A stretch of 64,000 nt of DNA, from the NCBI RefSeq assembly GCF_000620645.1, contig NZ_JIAV01000015.1:409528-473527 (forward strand), read 5' to 3'. This stretch comes from Nocardioides sp. URHA0032 (lineage in GTDB: Bacteria > Actinomycetota > Actinomycetes > Propionibacteriales > Nocardioidaceae). Of this stretch, positions 11,373 to 19,590 are shown one piece after another. Both the position numbers and the translations under genes were made by a program. The first letter of the stretch is position 1, and every line of letters starts with the position of its first letter. Below the pieces are notes generated by a model. The model did no database searches. It worked only from the letters and a program-made list of their open reading frames with translations, and had not been told where the DNA came from.

Positions 11373-13097
11373 ATGGCACGAGGCAACCAGGGCGACCCCA
11401 CCGACTGGGTGACCCGGGCGGCCGACGACACGATCCGCCACGCCCAGCAGCAGTACGGCGAGGGTCTCGCCGGGCACGTCATCACCTGCGCGTCGGGGGC
11501 GAGCCCGAGCGGGCCGATCCACCTCGGCAACCTGCGCGAGTTCATCACCCCCCACTTCGTCGCCGAGGAGATCCGCCGCCGCGGGATCGCCGTACGCCAC
11601 CTGCACAGCTGGGACGACTTCGACCGCTTCCGCAAGGTCCCGGCGGGCGTCGACCCCTCCTGGAGCGAGCACATCGGCCGGCCGCTCTCGGCCGTCCCCG
11701 ACCCGTGGGAGTGCCACGACTCCTGGGCGGAGCACTTCAAGGCACCGCTGCGCGCGGCGCTCGCGGAGCTGGGCGTGGAGATGGAGGAGGTCTCGCAGAC
11801 CGAGCAGTACCGCGCCGGCGCCTACACCGAGCAGGTCCTCCACGCGATCCGGCACCGCGACGTCATCGAGGAGGTGCTGGCCCGGCACCGCACCAAGAAG
11901 GCGGAGCCGGCACCGGAGAACGAGCAGGAGGCCGAGGCGCTGGCCGACTCCGTCGCCGACGACGAGGACGACCAGCCGAGCGGCGCTGGCAACCTGGCCC
12001 GGTTCCCGTACAAGCCCTACTGCCGCCAGTGCGGACGCGACACCGTGGTGGTCACTGCGTACGACGACGAGACGACCGACCTCTCCTACACCTGCACCTC
12101 GTGCGGCTTCACCGGCGTCACCAACGTGGCGACCCAGCACGAGGGCAAGCTGGTGTGGAAGATCGACTGGCCGATGCGTTGGGCCTACGAGGGCGTCGAC
12201 TTCGAGCCGGGCGGGCTCGACCACTCCACCCCGGGCTCGTCGTACACCGTCGGCAAGGAGATCGTGAAGCGCGTCTTCGACTTCCGGGCGCCGTCGTACG
12301 TCGCCTACGCCTTCGTCGGCTTCGCCGGGGTGCAGAAGATGTCGTCCTCGGCCGGTGGCGTGCCGACGGCCGCCGACGCGCTTACGATCCTCGAGGCGCC
12401 GATCCTGCGGTGGCTCTACGTCCGCCGGCAGCCCAAGCAGGCGTTCAACATCGACTTCGGCGCCGAGGTCGTGCGCCTGTACGACGAGTGGGACGCGCTC
12501 GGCAGGAAGGCCGCCGATCCCTCGCGGCGCGATGCCCAGGTGCTCGCGTTCGAGCGGGCCTCGGCGACCTCGAGCGCGGGGACCCTGCCGACCCCCGCCG
12601 TGGTCGCGCCGTTCCGGTTGCTCTCGTCGGTCGCCGACGTCACCGCGGGCAGCGCCGAGCTGATCAGCCGGATCGTCGGCGACGTCGGCCACGAGCACGC
12701 GGCGGTCGAGGACCTCGAGCCGCGGCTGACCAAGGCGATGACGTGGGTGTCGGACTACGTGCCGAGCGAGGACCGGACGACCGTCCGGTCGTCCCCCGAC
12801 ACCGAGCGGCTGGCCGCGCTCAGCGAGGACGAGGAGATCTGGCTGCGCCAGCTGCTCGACCGGCTGCCGGACCAGCTCGAGCTGGACTCGGTCACGGCGC
12901 TGATCTACGGCGTGCCCAAGCTGGCGCGCGGGCTCGGCCTCGACGACGCGCCGACCGACGAGGTGAAGCAGGACCAGAAGGACTTCTTCCGGCTGCTCTA
13001 CCACCTGCTCGTCGATGCCGACCGCGGGCCGCGGCTGCCCACGCTGTTCCTCGCCCTCGGCGCCGAGAAGGTGCGGGCCCTGCTCACTCCTCGCTGA
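11373..13097 (+). CDS. lysS: Lysyl-tRNA synthetase, class I (archaeal type)
   Basis: A 574-residue enzyme charging tRNA-Lys. It is the class I form typical of archaea, spirochaetes and some actinobacteria, not the usual bacterial class II. The HIGH-like motif is ASGASPSGPIHLGNLREF near residue 42, and the KMSKS-like motif is VQKMSSSAGG. A zinc ribbon is seen as C-R-Q-C and C-T-S-C, about 25 residues apart, near residues 217-245. A 25-residue acidic insert (about 182-205) precedes the zinc ribbon. ATG 11373 has GCAGGAG upstream. Its end overlaps DUF3151 convergently by 14 bp. Confidence 0.93.
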   Translation: MARGNQGDPTDWVTRAADDTIRHAQQQYGEGLAGHVITCASGASPSGPIHLGNLREFITPHFVAEEIRRRGIAVRHLHSWDDFDRFRKVPAGVDPSWSEHIGRPLSAVPDPWECHDSWAEHFKAPLRAALAELGVEMEEVSQTEQYRAGAYTEQVLHAIRHRDVIEEVLARHRTKKAEPAPENEQEAEALADSVADDEDDQPSGAGNLARFPYKPYCRQCGRDTVVVTAYDDETTDLSYTCTSCGFTGVTNVATQHEGKLVWKIDWPMRWAYEGVDFEPGGLDHSTPGSSYTVGKEIVKRVFDFRAPSYVAYAFVGFAGVQKMSSSAGGVPTAADALTILEAPILRWLYVRRQPKQAFNIDFGAEVVRLYDEWDALGRKAADPSRRDAQVLAFERASATSSAGTLPTPAVVAPFRLLSSVADVTAGSAELISRIVGDVGHEHAAVEDLEPRLTKAMTWVSDYVPSEDRTTVRSSPDTERLAALSEDEEIWLRQLLDRLPDQLELDSVTALIYGVPKLARGLGLDDAPTDEVKQDQKDFFRLLYHLLVDADRGPRLPTLFLALGAEKVRALLTPR

Positions 13098-13512
13098 GCA
13101 GCTCCGCGTAGCCGGTCGGGCTGGAGTCGCGCAGGAACTCCGCGCAGCGCTCCCACTCGGCGTCCTCGCCGATCGCGCGGGCCGCGAGGGCGAGCAGCGC
13201 CAGGCAGGTGAGGAAGCCGCGGTTCGGCTCGTGCTCCCACGGCACCGGTCCGTGGCCCTTCCAGCCGTTGCGGCGCAGCAGGTCCAGGCTGCGGTGGTAG
13301 CCGACGCGCGCGTATGCGTAGATCGTCACCGGGTCGTCCTCGGCCTCCGCGGCGAGGGTCGCCAGCGTGGCCCAGGCGAGCGGCGACTCGGGGTGCCGGC
13401 GTACGACGTCCATCGCGTCGGCGCCCGGGACCAGGTCGGCCGCGGCCGGGTCCTCGGGGAGGTGCGTGGGCGGGGGTCCCGCCATCAGGTCCGATCCGCT
13501 GAACGAGCTCAT
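13084..13512 (-). CDS. DUF3151 family protein
   Basis: A 142-residue cytosolic protein of an actinobacteria-specific family of unknown function. The hallmark stretch TIYAYARVGYHRSLDLLRRNGWKGHGPVPWEHEPNRGFL is nearly invariant in DUF3151. It looks all-helical, and the alternating A-x-x-A and L-L repeats suggest a small TPR-like bundle. ATG 13512 (MSSFSGSD) is the start; upstream extension to 13689 is antisense to the divergent MFS gene. It is commonly found near fba in actinobacteria, and fba lies 1.5 kb to the right here. Confidence 0.85.
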   Translation of the reverse strand: MSSFSGSDLMAGPPPTHLPEDPAAADLVPGADAMDVVRRHPESPLAWATLATLAAEAEDDPVTIYAYARVGYHRSLDLLRRNGWKGHGPVPWEHEPNRGFLTCLALLALAARAIGEDAEWERCAEFLRDSSPTGYAELLSEE

Positions 13513-13549
13513 GGGAGCAATTGTCCACGGTCGGGTGTTAGGTGGACCC

Positions 13550-15064
13550 GTGACCCAGTCAGCTCCCCCCACCACCACCGACCCGACCGGCGGGAAGGAG
13601 CCGTGGCCGGCGCTGTTCGCGCTGTGCATCGGCTTCTTCATGATCCTCGTCGACACCACGATCGTCTCGGTGGCGACACCGGCGATCATCGAGGACCTGC
13701 ACGCCAGCGTGAACGACGTCGTCTGGGTGACCAGCGCCTACCTGCTGGCCTACGCCGTACCGGTGCTGATCACCGGCCGGCTGGGTGACCGGTTCGGTCC
13801 CAAGAACCTCTACATGCTCGGCCTGACGGTCTTCACGCTGGCGTCGCTGTGGTGCGGCCTGACCGGCTCGATCGAGATGCTGATCGCCGCGCGCGTCGTG
13901 CAGGGCCTGGGCGCCTCGATGATCACGCCGCAGACGATGGCGATCATCACGCGCATCTTCCCGCCCGAGCGGCGCGGCGCGGCCATGGCGCTGTGGGGCG
14001 CCACCGCGGGTGTCGCCACCCTGGTCGGCCCGATCCTCGGCGGCGTGCTCGTCGACGGCTTCGGCTGGGAGTGGATCTTCTTCATCAACGTCCCGGTCGG
14101 CCTGGTCGGCTTCGTGCTCGCGCTGCGGCTCGTGCCGAAGCTCCCGACCCACAGCCACCAGTTCGACTGGCTCGGCGTCGCGCTCAGCGGCGCCGGGATG
14201 TTCCTCCTCGTCTTCGGCATCCAGGAGGGCCACCAGTACAGCTGGAACGCCACGATCTGGGCGACGATCATCGCCGGCCTCGTGGTGCTCGGCCTCTTCG
14301 TGCTCTGGCAGTCCCGCAACCGCAACGAGCCGCTGGTGCCGCTCGGGCTGTTCCGGGACCGCAACTTCTCGCTGGCGAACGTCGCGATCTCGGTGATGGG
14401 CTTCTCGATCACCTCGCTGTCGATCCCGATCATGATCTGGGCGCAGGTCGTCCGTGGCCTGAGTCCGACCCGGTCCGCGCTGCTGCTGGTGCCGATGGCG
14501 CTGATGACGCTCCTGCTCGCGAAGTTCGTGGGCGGCCTGACCGACCGGCTGCACCCGCGGCTGCTCACCGCGTTCGGCTTCGGCTGCCTGTTCGTCGGCC
14601 TGTTGTGCCTGACGTTCGCGATGACGCCGGACACCTCGATCTGGTGGACGGTGCCCCCGATGCTCGTGTTCGGTGTCGGCAACGCGTTCGTCTGGGCGCC
14701 GAACAGCGCGACCGCGACCCGCAACCTGCCGGTCCAGCTGGCCGGCGCCGGCTCGGGCGTCTACAACGCCACCCGCCAGGTGGGCGCGGTCCTCGGCTCG
14801 GCGGCGATCGCGGTGCTGATCGACTCGCGGCTCGCGGCCGAGGGCCTGCCGTCGTTCAGCGGGGCCGAGGGCTCGGGCTCCGGCGCTCCGCTGCCCCCGG
14901 CCGTCGCCCAGGCCTTCAGCGACGCGATGGCCACCGCGGTGCTGCTCCCGGTCGCGGCGTTCGTGCTCGGCTTCCTCGCGGTGCTGTTCTTCGAGAAGCC
15001 CCGCCACTCCGGCTACACCGGCGTACCCGCCGCCGGGTCTGCTGCGACGTCCTCGGCCGACTGA
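13550..15064 (+). CDS. MFS drug-resistance transporter, DHA2 (14-TM) type
   Basis: A 504-residue inner-membrane exporter of the EmrB/QacA family, paralogous in type to the one at 2802. Helix 1 is ALFALCIGFFMILVDTTIVSVATPAI, motif A is TGRLGDRFGPK and the antiporter motif C is GPILGGVLVDGFGWEWIFFINVPVG. GTG 13550 (VTQSAPPTTTD) gives a short N terminus; ATG 13511 is an in-frame alternative that would overlap the start of DUF3151. It ends 11 bp before the convergent fba. The substrate is unknown. Confidence 0.86.
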   Translation: MTQSAPPTTTDPTGGKEPWPALFALCIGFFMILVDTTIVSVATPAIIEDLHASVNDVVWVTSAYLLAYAVPVLITGRLGDRFGPKNLYMLGLTVFTLASLWCGLTGSIEMLIAARVVQGLGASMITPQTMAIITRIFPPERRGAAMALWGATAGVATLVGPILGGVLVDGFGWEWIFFINVPVGLVGFVLALRLVPKLPTHSHQFDWLGVALSGAGMFLLVFGIQEGHQYSWNATIWATIIAGLVVLGLFVLWQSRNRNEPLVPLGLFRDRNFSLANVAISVMGFSITSLSIPIMIWAQVVRGLSPTRSALLLVPMALMTLLLAKFVGGLTDRLHPRLLTAFGFGCLFVGLLCLTFAMTPDTSIWWTVPPMLVFGVGNAFVWAPNSATATRNLPVQLAGAGSGVYNATRQVGAVLGSAAIAVLIDSRLAAEGLPSFSGAEGSGSGAPLPPAVAQAFSDAMATAVLLPVAAFVLGFLAVLFFEKPRHSGYTGVPAAGSAATSSAD

Positions 15065-15075
15065 CCAGCTGGACC

Positions 15076-16107
15076 TCAGCCCAGCGACTTCCCCGCGGAG
15101 CGGAGGTTCTCGCACGCCTCGACGACGCGGGCGGCCATGCCGGCCTCGGCGGCCTTGCCCCAGGCACGGGGGTCGTAGGACTTCTTGTCGCCGACCTCGC
15201 CGTCGACCTTGAGCACGCCGTCGTAGTGCTGGAACATGTGCCCGGCGACGGGGCGCGTGAAGGCGTACTGGGTGTCGGTGTCGACGTTCATCTTCACGAC
15301 GCCGTAGTCGACGGCCGCGCCGATCTCCTCGGCGGACGAGCCGGAGCCGCCGTGGAAGACCAGGTGGAACGGCTTCGAGCCGGGCTCGAGGCCGAACTCG
15401 GTGACGACCGCCTCCTGGGCCTCCTGGAGGACCTCGGGACGCAGCTTGACGTTGCCCGGCTTGTAGACGCCGTGCACGTTGCCGAAGGTCAGCGCGGTCA
15501 TGTAGTAGCCACGGTCGCCGTACCCGAGCGCCCGGGCGGTGGCGATGGCGTCGGCGGGGGTCGAGTAGAGCTTCTCGTTGATCTCGTGCGCGACGCCGTC
15601 CTCCTCGCCGCCGACCACGCCGACCTCGATCTCGAGGATCACCTTGGCCTTGATGCAGCGGTCGAGGAGCTCCTCGGCGATGTGCAGGTTCTCCTCCAGG
15701 GGTACGGCGGAGCCGTCCCACATGTGCGACTGGAAGAGCGGCGCCTCGCCACGCGCGACCCGCTCCTCGGAGATCGCCAGCAGCGGCCGGACGAAGCCGT
15801 CGAGCTTGTCCTGGGGGCAGTGGTCGGTGTGCAGCGCGATGTTCACCGGGTAGTTCTTCGCGACCTCGGCGGCGTACGCGGCGAACGCGACCGAGCCGGC
15901 GACCATGTTCTTCACCGTCGGCCCGGAGAGGTAGTCCGCGCCACCGGTGGAGACCTGGATGATGCCGTCGGAGCCGGCCTCCGCGAAGCCCGCGAGCGCC
16001 GCATTGAGGGTCTGGGAGGACGACACGTTGATGGCGGGGAACGCGAAGCGGTTCTCCTTGGCCGTGTCGAGCATCTCGGCGTACTTCTCGGGAGTCACGA
16101 TGGGCAT
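15076..16107 (-). CDS. fba: Fructose-bisphosphate aldolase, class II
   Basis: A 343-residue zinc-dependent glycolytic aldolase splitting fructose 1,6-bisphosphate into DHAP and glyceraldehyde 3-phosphate. Zinc ligands are seen in ALHTDHCPQDKLDGF (H of TDHC), in the NVHGVY loop and in VFHGGSGSS. The catalytic Asp lies in the TDHCPQ motif. The length and N terminus MPIVTPEKYAEMLDTAKENRFAFPAINV fit the type A subgroup. ATG 16107 is the start. It converges on the MFS gene. Confidence 0.96.
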   Translation of the reverse strand: MPIVTPEKYAEMLDTAKENRFAFPAINVSSSQTLNAALAGFAEAGSDGIIQVSTGGADYLSGPTVKNMVAGSVAFAAYAAEVAKNYPVNIALHTDHCPQDKLDGFVRPLLAISEERVARGEAPLFQSHMWDGSAVPLEENLHIAEELLDRCIKAKVILEIEVGVVGGEEDGVAHEINEKLYSTPADAIATARALGYGDRGYYMTALTFGNVHGVYKPGNVKLRPEVLQEAQEAVVTEFGLEPGSKPFHLVFHGGSGSSAEEIGAAVDYGVVKMNVDTDTQYAFTRPVAGHMFQHYDGVLKVDGEVGDKKSYDPRAWGKAAEAGMAARVVEACENLRSAGKSLG

Positions 16108-16229
16108 GCTCCGACCCTACTAGCGTCGAGCCGTGGTGCTCACGGGTCGGACGGCGGATGCGGACGCCGCGATCGAGGAAGTCTCGCGGCTCCTGACAAC
16201 GGATCGGCCGCCTGCTCCGTCCTCCTGAC

Positions 16230-17069
16230 ATGGACACCGACATCCGCGACGAGATCGAGCACTCCTTCGGCGACGGGCCGGCGCACCCGCCCGTCGAGGA
16301 CCAGCTGGCGGCGGGCCGGCGGGCGCTGCGGCGACGCCGGGGTCTCGTGGCGACGGCCGCGTGCGCCGCGATCGTGGCGCTCGGCGCGTCGTACGCCGTC
16401 GCCGGCTCCGGGGCGCGCGACGACGCCGGCACGCACATCGCGAACGACCCGACGGGCTCGGCCTCCCCGACGGCGTCGCCCTCCGACGCGGGCCGGGAGG
16501 ACGACGTCCCGCTCCGCTACGTCGACGGGAAGCTGCAGCTCCGGCCCGGGGTGGTCGTGCACCAGCGCATCGAGAACCCGTACGACTACCAGCCACCGAA
16601 GGGGTCAGACGCCCTCGATCTCACCTGGCGCGGCCAGCGCAGCTGGGTCCTCGCGGACCACACCGGCCGCGGCTTCGGCTACAGCGCGACCGTGCCGAGC
16701 AACGGCTGGGCGAGCTTCGCCGCCTGGGTCGCCGACCAGGTGGGTGCGGCCGTGCCCGGTGACGACGGCTGGCCCGAGACCGTCCGGCTCGACGACCGGG
16801 ATGAGGTGGTCGCAGCCGCCGGCGCGCGGATCGTGCAGCGCACCGACGAGCCCCGTCTGGGCGAGAGCTTCGCTTCGCCGGGGACGCGCACCGGCGCCGC
16901 GGTCGTCACCGTCGACGGCGACGAGAGGTCCTACTTCGTGGTCTGGCGCGTCGTCGACGGCGAGCTGGACGTGATCACGACGCCGCCGCGGGATGTCGTG
17001 GGCGCCACGTTCGAGGAGCTCCTGACATACGCCCGGGCGCAGTACGCCTCGGGCGAGGGCCTCCGGTGA
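16230..17069 (+). CDS. Single-pass membrane protein paired with a sigma factor
   Basis: A 279-residue protein of unknown function. A short basic N terminus (RRALRRRRG) precedes one membrane helix at about residues 38-58 (GLVATAACAAIVALGASYAVAG), a Ser/Pro/Thr linker (about 75-92), and an extracytoplasmic domain of about 190 residues. No zinc anti-sigma motif (H-x3-C-x2-C) is present. Its stop overlaps the start of the sigma gene by 4 bases (GTGA at 17066-17069), so the two are translationally coupled. By topology and context it could be an anti-sigma or signal-sensing partner; that is inference. Confidence 0.65.
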   Translation: MDTDIRDEIEHSFGDGPAHPPVEDQLAAGRRALRRRRGLVATAACAAIVALGASYAVAGSGARDDAGTHIANDPTGSASPTASPSDAGREDDVPLRYVDGKLQLRPGVVVHQRIENPYDYQPPKGSDALDLTWRGQRSWVLADHTGRGFGYSATVPSNGWASFAAWVADQVGAAVPGDDGWPETVRLDDRDEVVAAAGARIVQRTDEPRLGESFASPGTRTGAAVVTVDGDERSYFVVWRVVDGELDVITTPPRDVVGATFEELLTYARAQYASGEGLR

Positions 17070-17557
17070 ACCGCTCGGCCCGGGACGCGGCGTTCACGGA
17101 GTTCGTCCGGGCCCGGCGCACCCACCTGCGCCGGATCGCCTACGCGATCTGCGGCGACTGGCACCGCGCCGACGACCTGGTGCAGACCGCGCTGGTCAAG
17201 CTGTACGTCGCCTGGCCGCGGCTGGACCGCGAGGGCCGGGAGGAGGCGTACGTCCGCACCATCATCGTGCGCGCCGACATCGACGAGCACCGGCGGTCCT
17301 GGCGGCGGGAGCGGGCCGGCCTGCCCGAGGTCGAGCGGCCGGCCCGGGAGGAGCTGCCGGCAGAGGAGCGGTCCGCGCTGTTCGACGCGCTCCAGGCCTT
17401 GCCCACGATGCAGCGGAAGGTCGTGGTGCTGCGGCACTGGCTCGGCCTCTCGGTCGAGGAGACCGCGCACGAGCTGCGGATCAGCCAGGGCACGGTGAAG
17501 AGCCACTCGTCCCGTGGGCTGGCGGCGCTCAGGGAGACGCTGGCGGCTCGGGACTGA
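17066..17557 (+). CDS. SigE-family ECF-like RNA polymerase sigma factor
   Basis: A 163-residue sigma-70 family protein. Region 2 is AYAICGDWHRADDLVQTALVKLYVAWPRL and region 4 is LPTMQRKVVVLRHWLGLSVEETAHELRISQGTVKSHSSRGLAALRE, with the helix-turn-helix EETAHELRISQGTVKSHSSRG. These match the actinobacterial SigE-like subfamily. GTG 17066 overlaps the stop of the upstream membrane protein. The order (partner first, sigma second) is the reverse of most ECF/anti-sigma pairs. It converges on the methyltransferase gene with a 12-bp gap. Confidence 0.9.
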   Translation: MNRSARDAAFTEFVRARRTHLRRIAYAICGDWHRADDLVQTALVKLYVAWPRLDREGREEAYVRTIIVRADIDEHRRSWRRERAGLPEVERPAREELPAEERSALFDALQALPTMQRKVVVLRHWLGLSVEETAHELRISQGTVKSHSSRGLAALRETLAARD

Positions 17558-17569
17558 GTGTCCACCCGG

Positions 17570-18250
17570 TCACGAGCCGCCCCGCCAGGCCGCGCCGTCG
17601 GAGAGGTCGGCGTGCTCGCGCACCCAGGCGTGCATCGCGATGGCGGCGGCAGAGGACGCGTTGATCGACCGCGTGGAGCCGAACTGCGCGATCGAGAAGG
17701 TCCCGTCGCACGCCGTCCGCGCGCCCTCGGACAGCCCGGGACCCTCCTGGCCGAAGAGGAAGCAGACCCGGCGCGGCACCGTCGTCGTCTCGAGGTGCAG
17801 CGACCCCGGCAGGTTGTCGATGCCGAGCAGCGTCAACTCCCGCTCGTGCAGGTACGCCGCGAGCGCCGGCACGTCGGGGTGGTGGCGGACGTGCTGGTAC
17901 CGGTCGGTCACCATGGCGCCGCGGCGGTTCCACCGGCGGTTGCCCACGATGTGCACCTCCGCGGCGAGGAACGCGTTCGCGGTCCGCACGATCGTCCCGA
18001 TGTTGAAGTCGTGCTGCCAGTTCTCGATCGCGACGTGGAAGTCGTGCCGCCGCGTGTCCAGGTCGGCCACGATCGCCTCGACCGTCCAGTACCGGTAGCG
18101 GTCCACGACGTTGCGCCGGTCGCCCTCCGCGAGCAGCCGCGCGTCGTACTGCTCCCCCTCCGGCCACGGCCCCTCCCACGGACCGATGCCGACCTCGGGC
18201 GGACCGTGCGGCATCGGGTCGTACGGCGCGCGCTCCTCCACGGCGGACAC
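17570..18250 (-). CDS. TrmH/SpoU-family RNA 2'-O-methyltransferase
   Basis: A 226-residue SAM-dependent SPOUT methyltransferase with the alpha/beta knot. Motif 1 is FNIGTIVRTANAFLAAEVHIVG, motif 2 is VCFLFGQEGPGLSEGA, and motif 3 is IAQFGSTRSINASSAAAIAMHAW, the SAM-binding knot. It lacks the N-terminal substrate-binding domain of RlmB and is close in length to TrmL-like enzymes, but the exact RNA target cannot be read. GTG 18250 is used; a GTG at 18241 is possible. Confidence 0.85.
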   Translation of the reverse strand: MSAVEERAPYDPMPHGPPEVGIGPWEGPWPEGEQYDARLLAEGDRRNVVDRYRYWTVEAIVADLDTRRHDFHVAIENWQHDFNIGTIVRTANAFLAAEVHIVGNRRWNRRGAMVTDRYQHVRHHPDVPALAAYLHERELTLLGIDNLPGSLHLETTTVPRRVCFLFGQEGPGLSEGARTACDGTFSIAQFGSTRSINASSAAAIAMHAWVREHADLSDGAAWRGGS

Positions 18251-18300
18251 GGTAGGGGATGCTTCATGTCGCGTTCACGTCCGACGGGTACCGTTGTGAC

Positions 18301-19029
18301 GTGATTCCCGCCCTCGTCCCGGCACCGTTGCTGCTGGGCATGGACTGGATGGACCCGAACTGGCTGCTCGACCAGTTCGGCGGGGCCTTCTACTGGATCA
18401 GCCTGGTCATCCTGTTCATCGAGTGCGGGCTGTTCTTCCCGTTCCTGCCGGGCGACACGCTGCTGTTCGCCCTGGGGTTGTTCCTCAACTCCGGCCGGAT
18501 CGACGTGTTCGGCACGCCGCCGGTCGTCGAGGTCCTGATCGCGTTCGTGCTGCTGACGGCCGCGGCCTTCCTGGGCAACGTGGTCGGCTACGAGATCGGC
18601 CGGGCGATCGGGCCACCGCTCTACGAGCGCAACGGCCGGCTGCTGAAGAAGAAGTACTTCGACCAGACGGCCGCGTTCTTCGACCGGCACGGCAACAAGG
18701 CGCTGGTGATCGGCCGGTTCGTGCCGTTCGTCCGCACCTTCATCACCGTCGTGGCGGGCGTGACCCGGATGGACCGCCGCCGGTTCTTCCTGTGGAGCGC
18801 GGTCGGTGCGGTGCTGTGGGTCGGCAGCATCCTGTTCGCCGGATTCACGCTGGGCCACGCGTTCCCGAGCCTCGGCGAGAACATCGACAAGGCGATCCTG
18901 GTCATCCTCGCCTTCACGGTCGTCCCGATCGCCTGGGAGCTGTGGCAGCGCAGGCGGCACCGCTCGCGGCGTCGGGCCGACCCGAAGACCTCCGGCGAGC
19001 CGACCGCGGCCGAGACCACCGAGGTCTGA
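18301..19029 (+). CDS. DedA family membrane protein
   Basis: A 242-residue integral membrane protein of the DedA/SNARE-associated family, linked in other bacteria to undecaprenyl-phosphate or phospholipid recycling and envelope integrity. The family blocks ECGLFFPFLPGDTLLFALGLF and GRFVPFVRTFITVVAGVTRM (the G-R-F-x-P-x-x-R motif) are intact, followed by FLWSAVGAVLWVGSILFAGF. GTG 18301 (VIPALVPAP) is preferred because the 42 bp before it would otherwise hold no promoter; ATG 18259 is an in-frame alternative 9 bp from the divergent gene. Its TGA is directly followed by the convergent pyrE stop. Confidence 0.88.
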   Translation: MIPALVPAPLLLGMDWMDPNWLLDQFGGAFYWISLVILFIECGLFFPFLPGDTLLFALGLFLNSGRIDVFGTPPVVEVLIAFVLLTAAAFLGNVVGYEIGRAIGPPLYERNGRLLKKKYFDQTAAFFDRHGNKALVIGRFVPFVRTFITVVAGVTRMDRRRFFLWSAVGAVLWVGSILFAGFTLGHAFPSLGENIDKAILVILAFTVVPIAWELWQRRRHRSRRRADPKTSGEPTAAETTEV

Positions 19030-19557
19030 CTAGGCCCCCCGCGCCGCGTCGAGCTGCACCTTGGTCAGCACCGCGCGCACCTCGAGCCCGGCGTCGGCCA
19101 GCGGGTTCTCACCGACCGGGCTGCGGTCGATCGCGCACACCACGACCTCGACCGTGGCGCCGGCCGCCCGCAGCGCGTCGGTGGCCTCGCGCACGGCGCC
19201 GCCCGTGGTGATGACGTCCTCGATCAGCGTCACCCGCCGGCTGGCGACGTCCGGGCCCTCGGCGAGCTTGCAGGTGCCGTACTCCTTGGCCTTCTTGCGC
19301 ACGAAGAGCGCCGGGCGTCCGGTCAGGCTGCTCACCATGGTCGCGATCGGGACCCCACCGAGCTCGAGCCCGCCCAGCAGGTCCGTGTCCGGCGGCAGCA
19401 GCCGGACCATCTCGCGCGCGACCCGCAGCAGCAGCTGGGGGTCGGCCTCGAAGAGGTACTTGTCGAAGTACTCCGTCGCCTGCTGTCCCGAGCGGAGCGT
19501 GAACTCCCCGGTCAGGCGGCAGATCGCGTCGATGTCGGCTGCCAGCGTCTCGTCCAC
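19030..19557 (-). CDS. pyrE: Orotate phosphoribosyltransferase
   Basis: A 175-residue pyrimidine-synthesis enzyme coupling orotate to PRPP. The PRPP loop RRVTLIEDVITTGGAVREATDALR is diagnostic (E-D-V-x-T-T-G-G), and FVRKKAKEYGTCKLAEGP holds the flexible catalytic loop Lys residues. GTG 19557 (VDETLAADIDAICRL) is the only sensible start; further upstream the frame is antisense to the aminotransferase. It lies tail to tail with DedA with no gap and diverges from the aminotransferase (33-bp gap). Confidence 0.95.
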   Translation of the reverse strand: MDETLAADIDAICRLTGEFTLRSGQQATEYFDKYLFEADPQLLLRVAREMVRLLPPDTDLLGGLELGGVPIATMVSSLTGRPALFVRKKAKEYGTCKLAEGPDVASRRVTLIEDVITTGGAVREATDALRAAGATVEVVVCAIDRSPVGENPLADAGLEVRAVLTKVQLDAARGA

Positions 19558-19590
19558 GGGCCCGACAATATCGGCGCTACTGTCGGCCGC

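Noticed and set aside
13559..16438. A 959-codon minus-strand frame covering the MFS and fba genes
   Set aside because: Low-complexity His/Arg/Gln-rich shadow; the fba frame and the MFS gene on the other strand explain the DNA.
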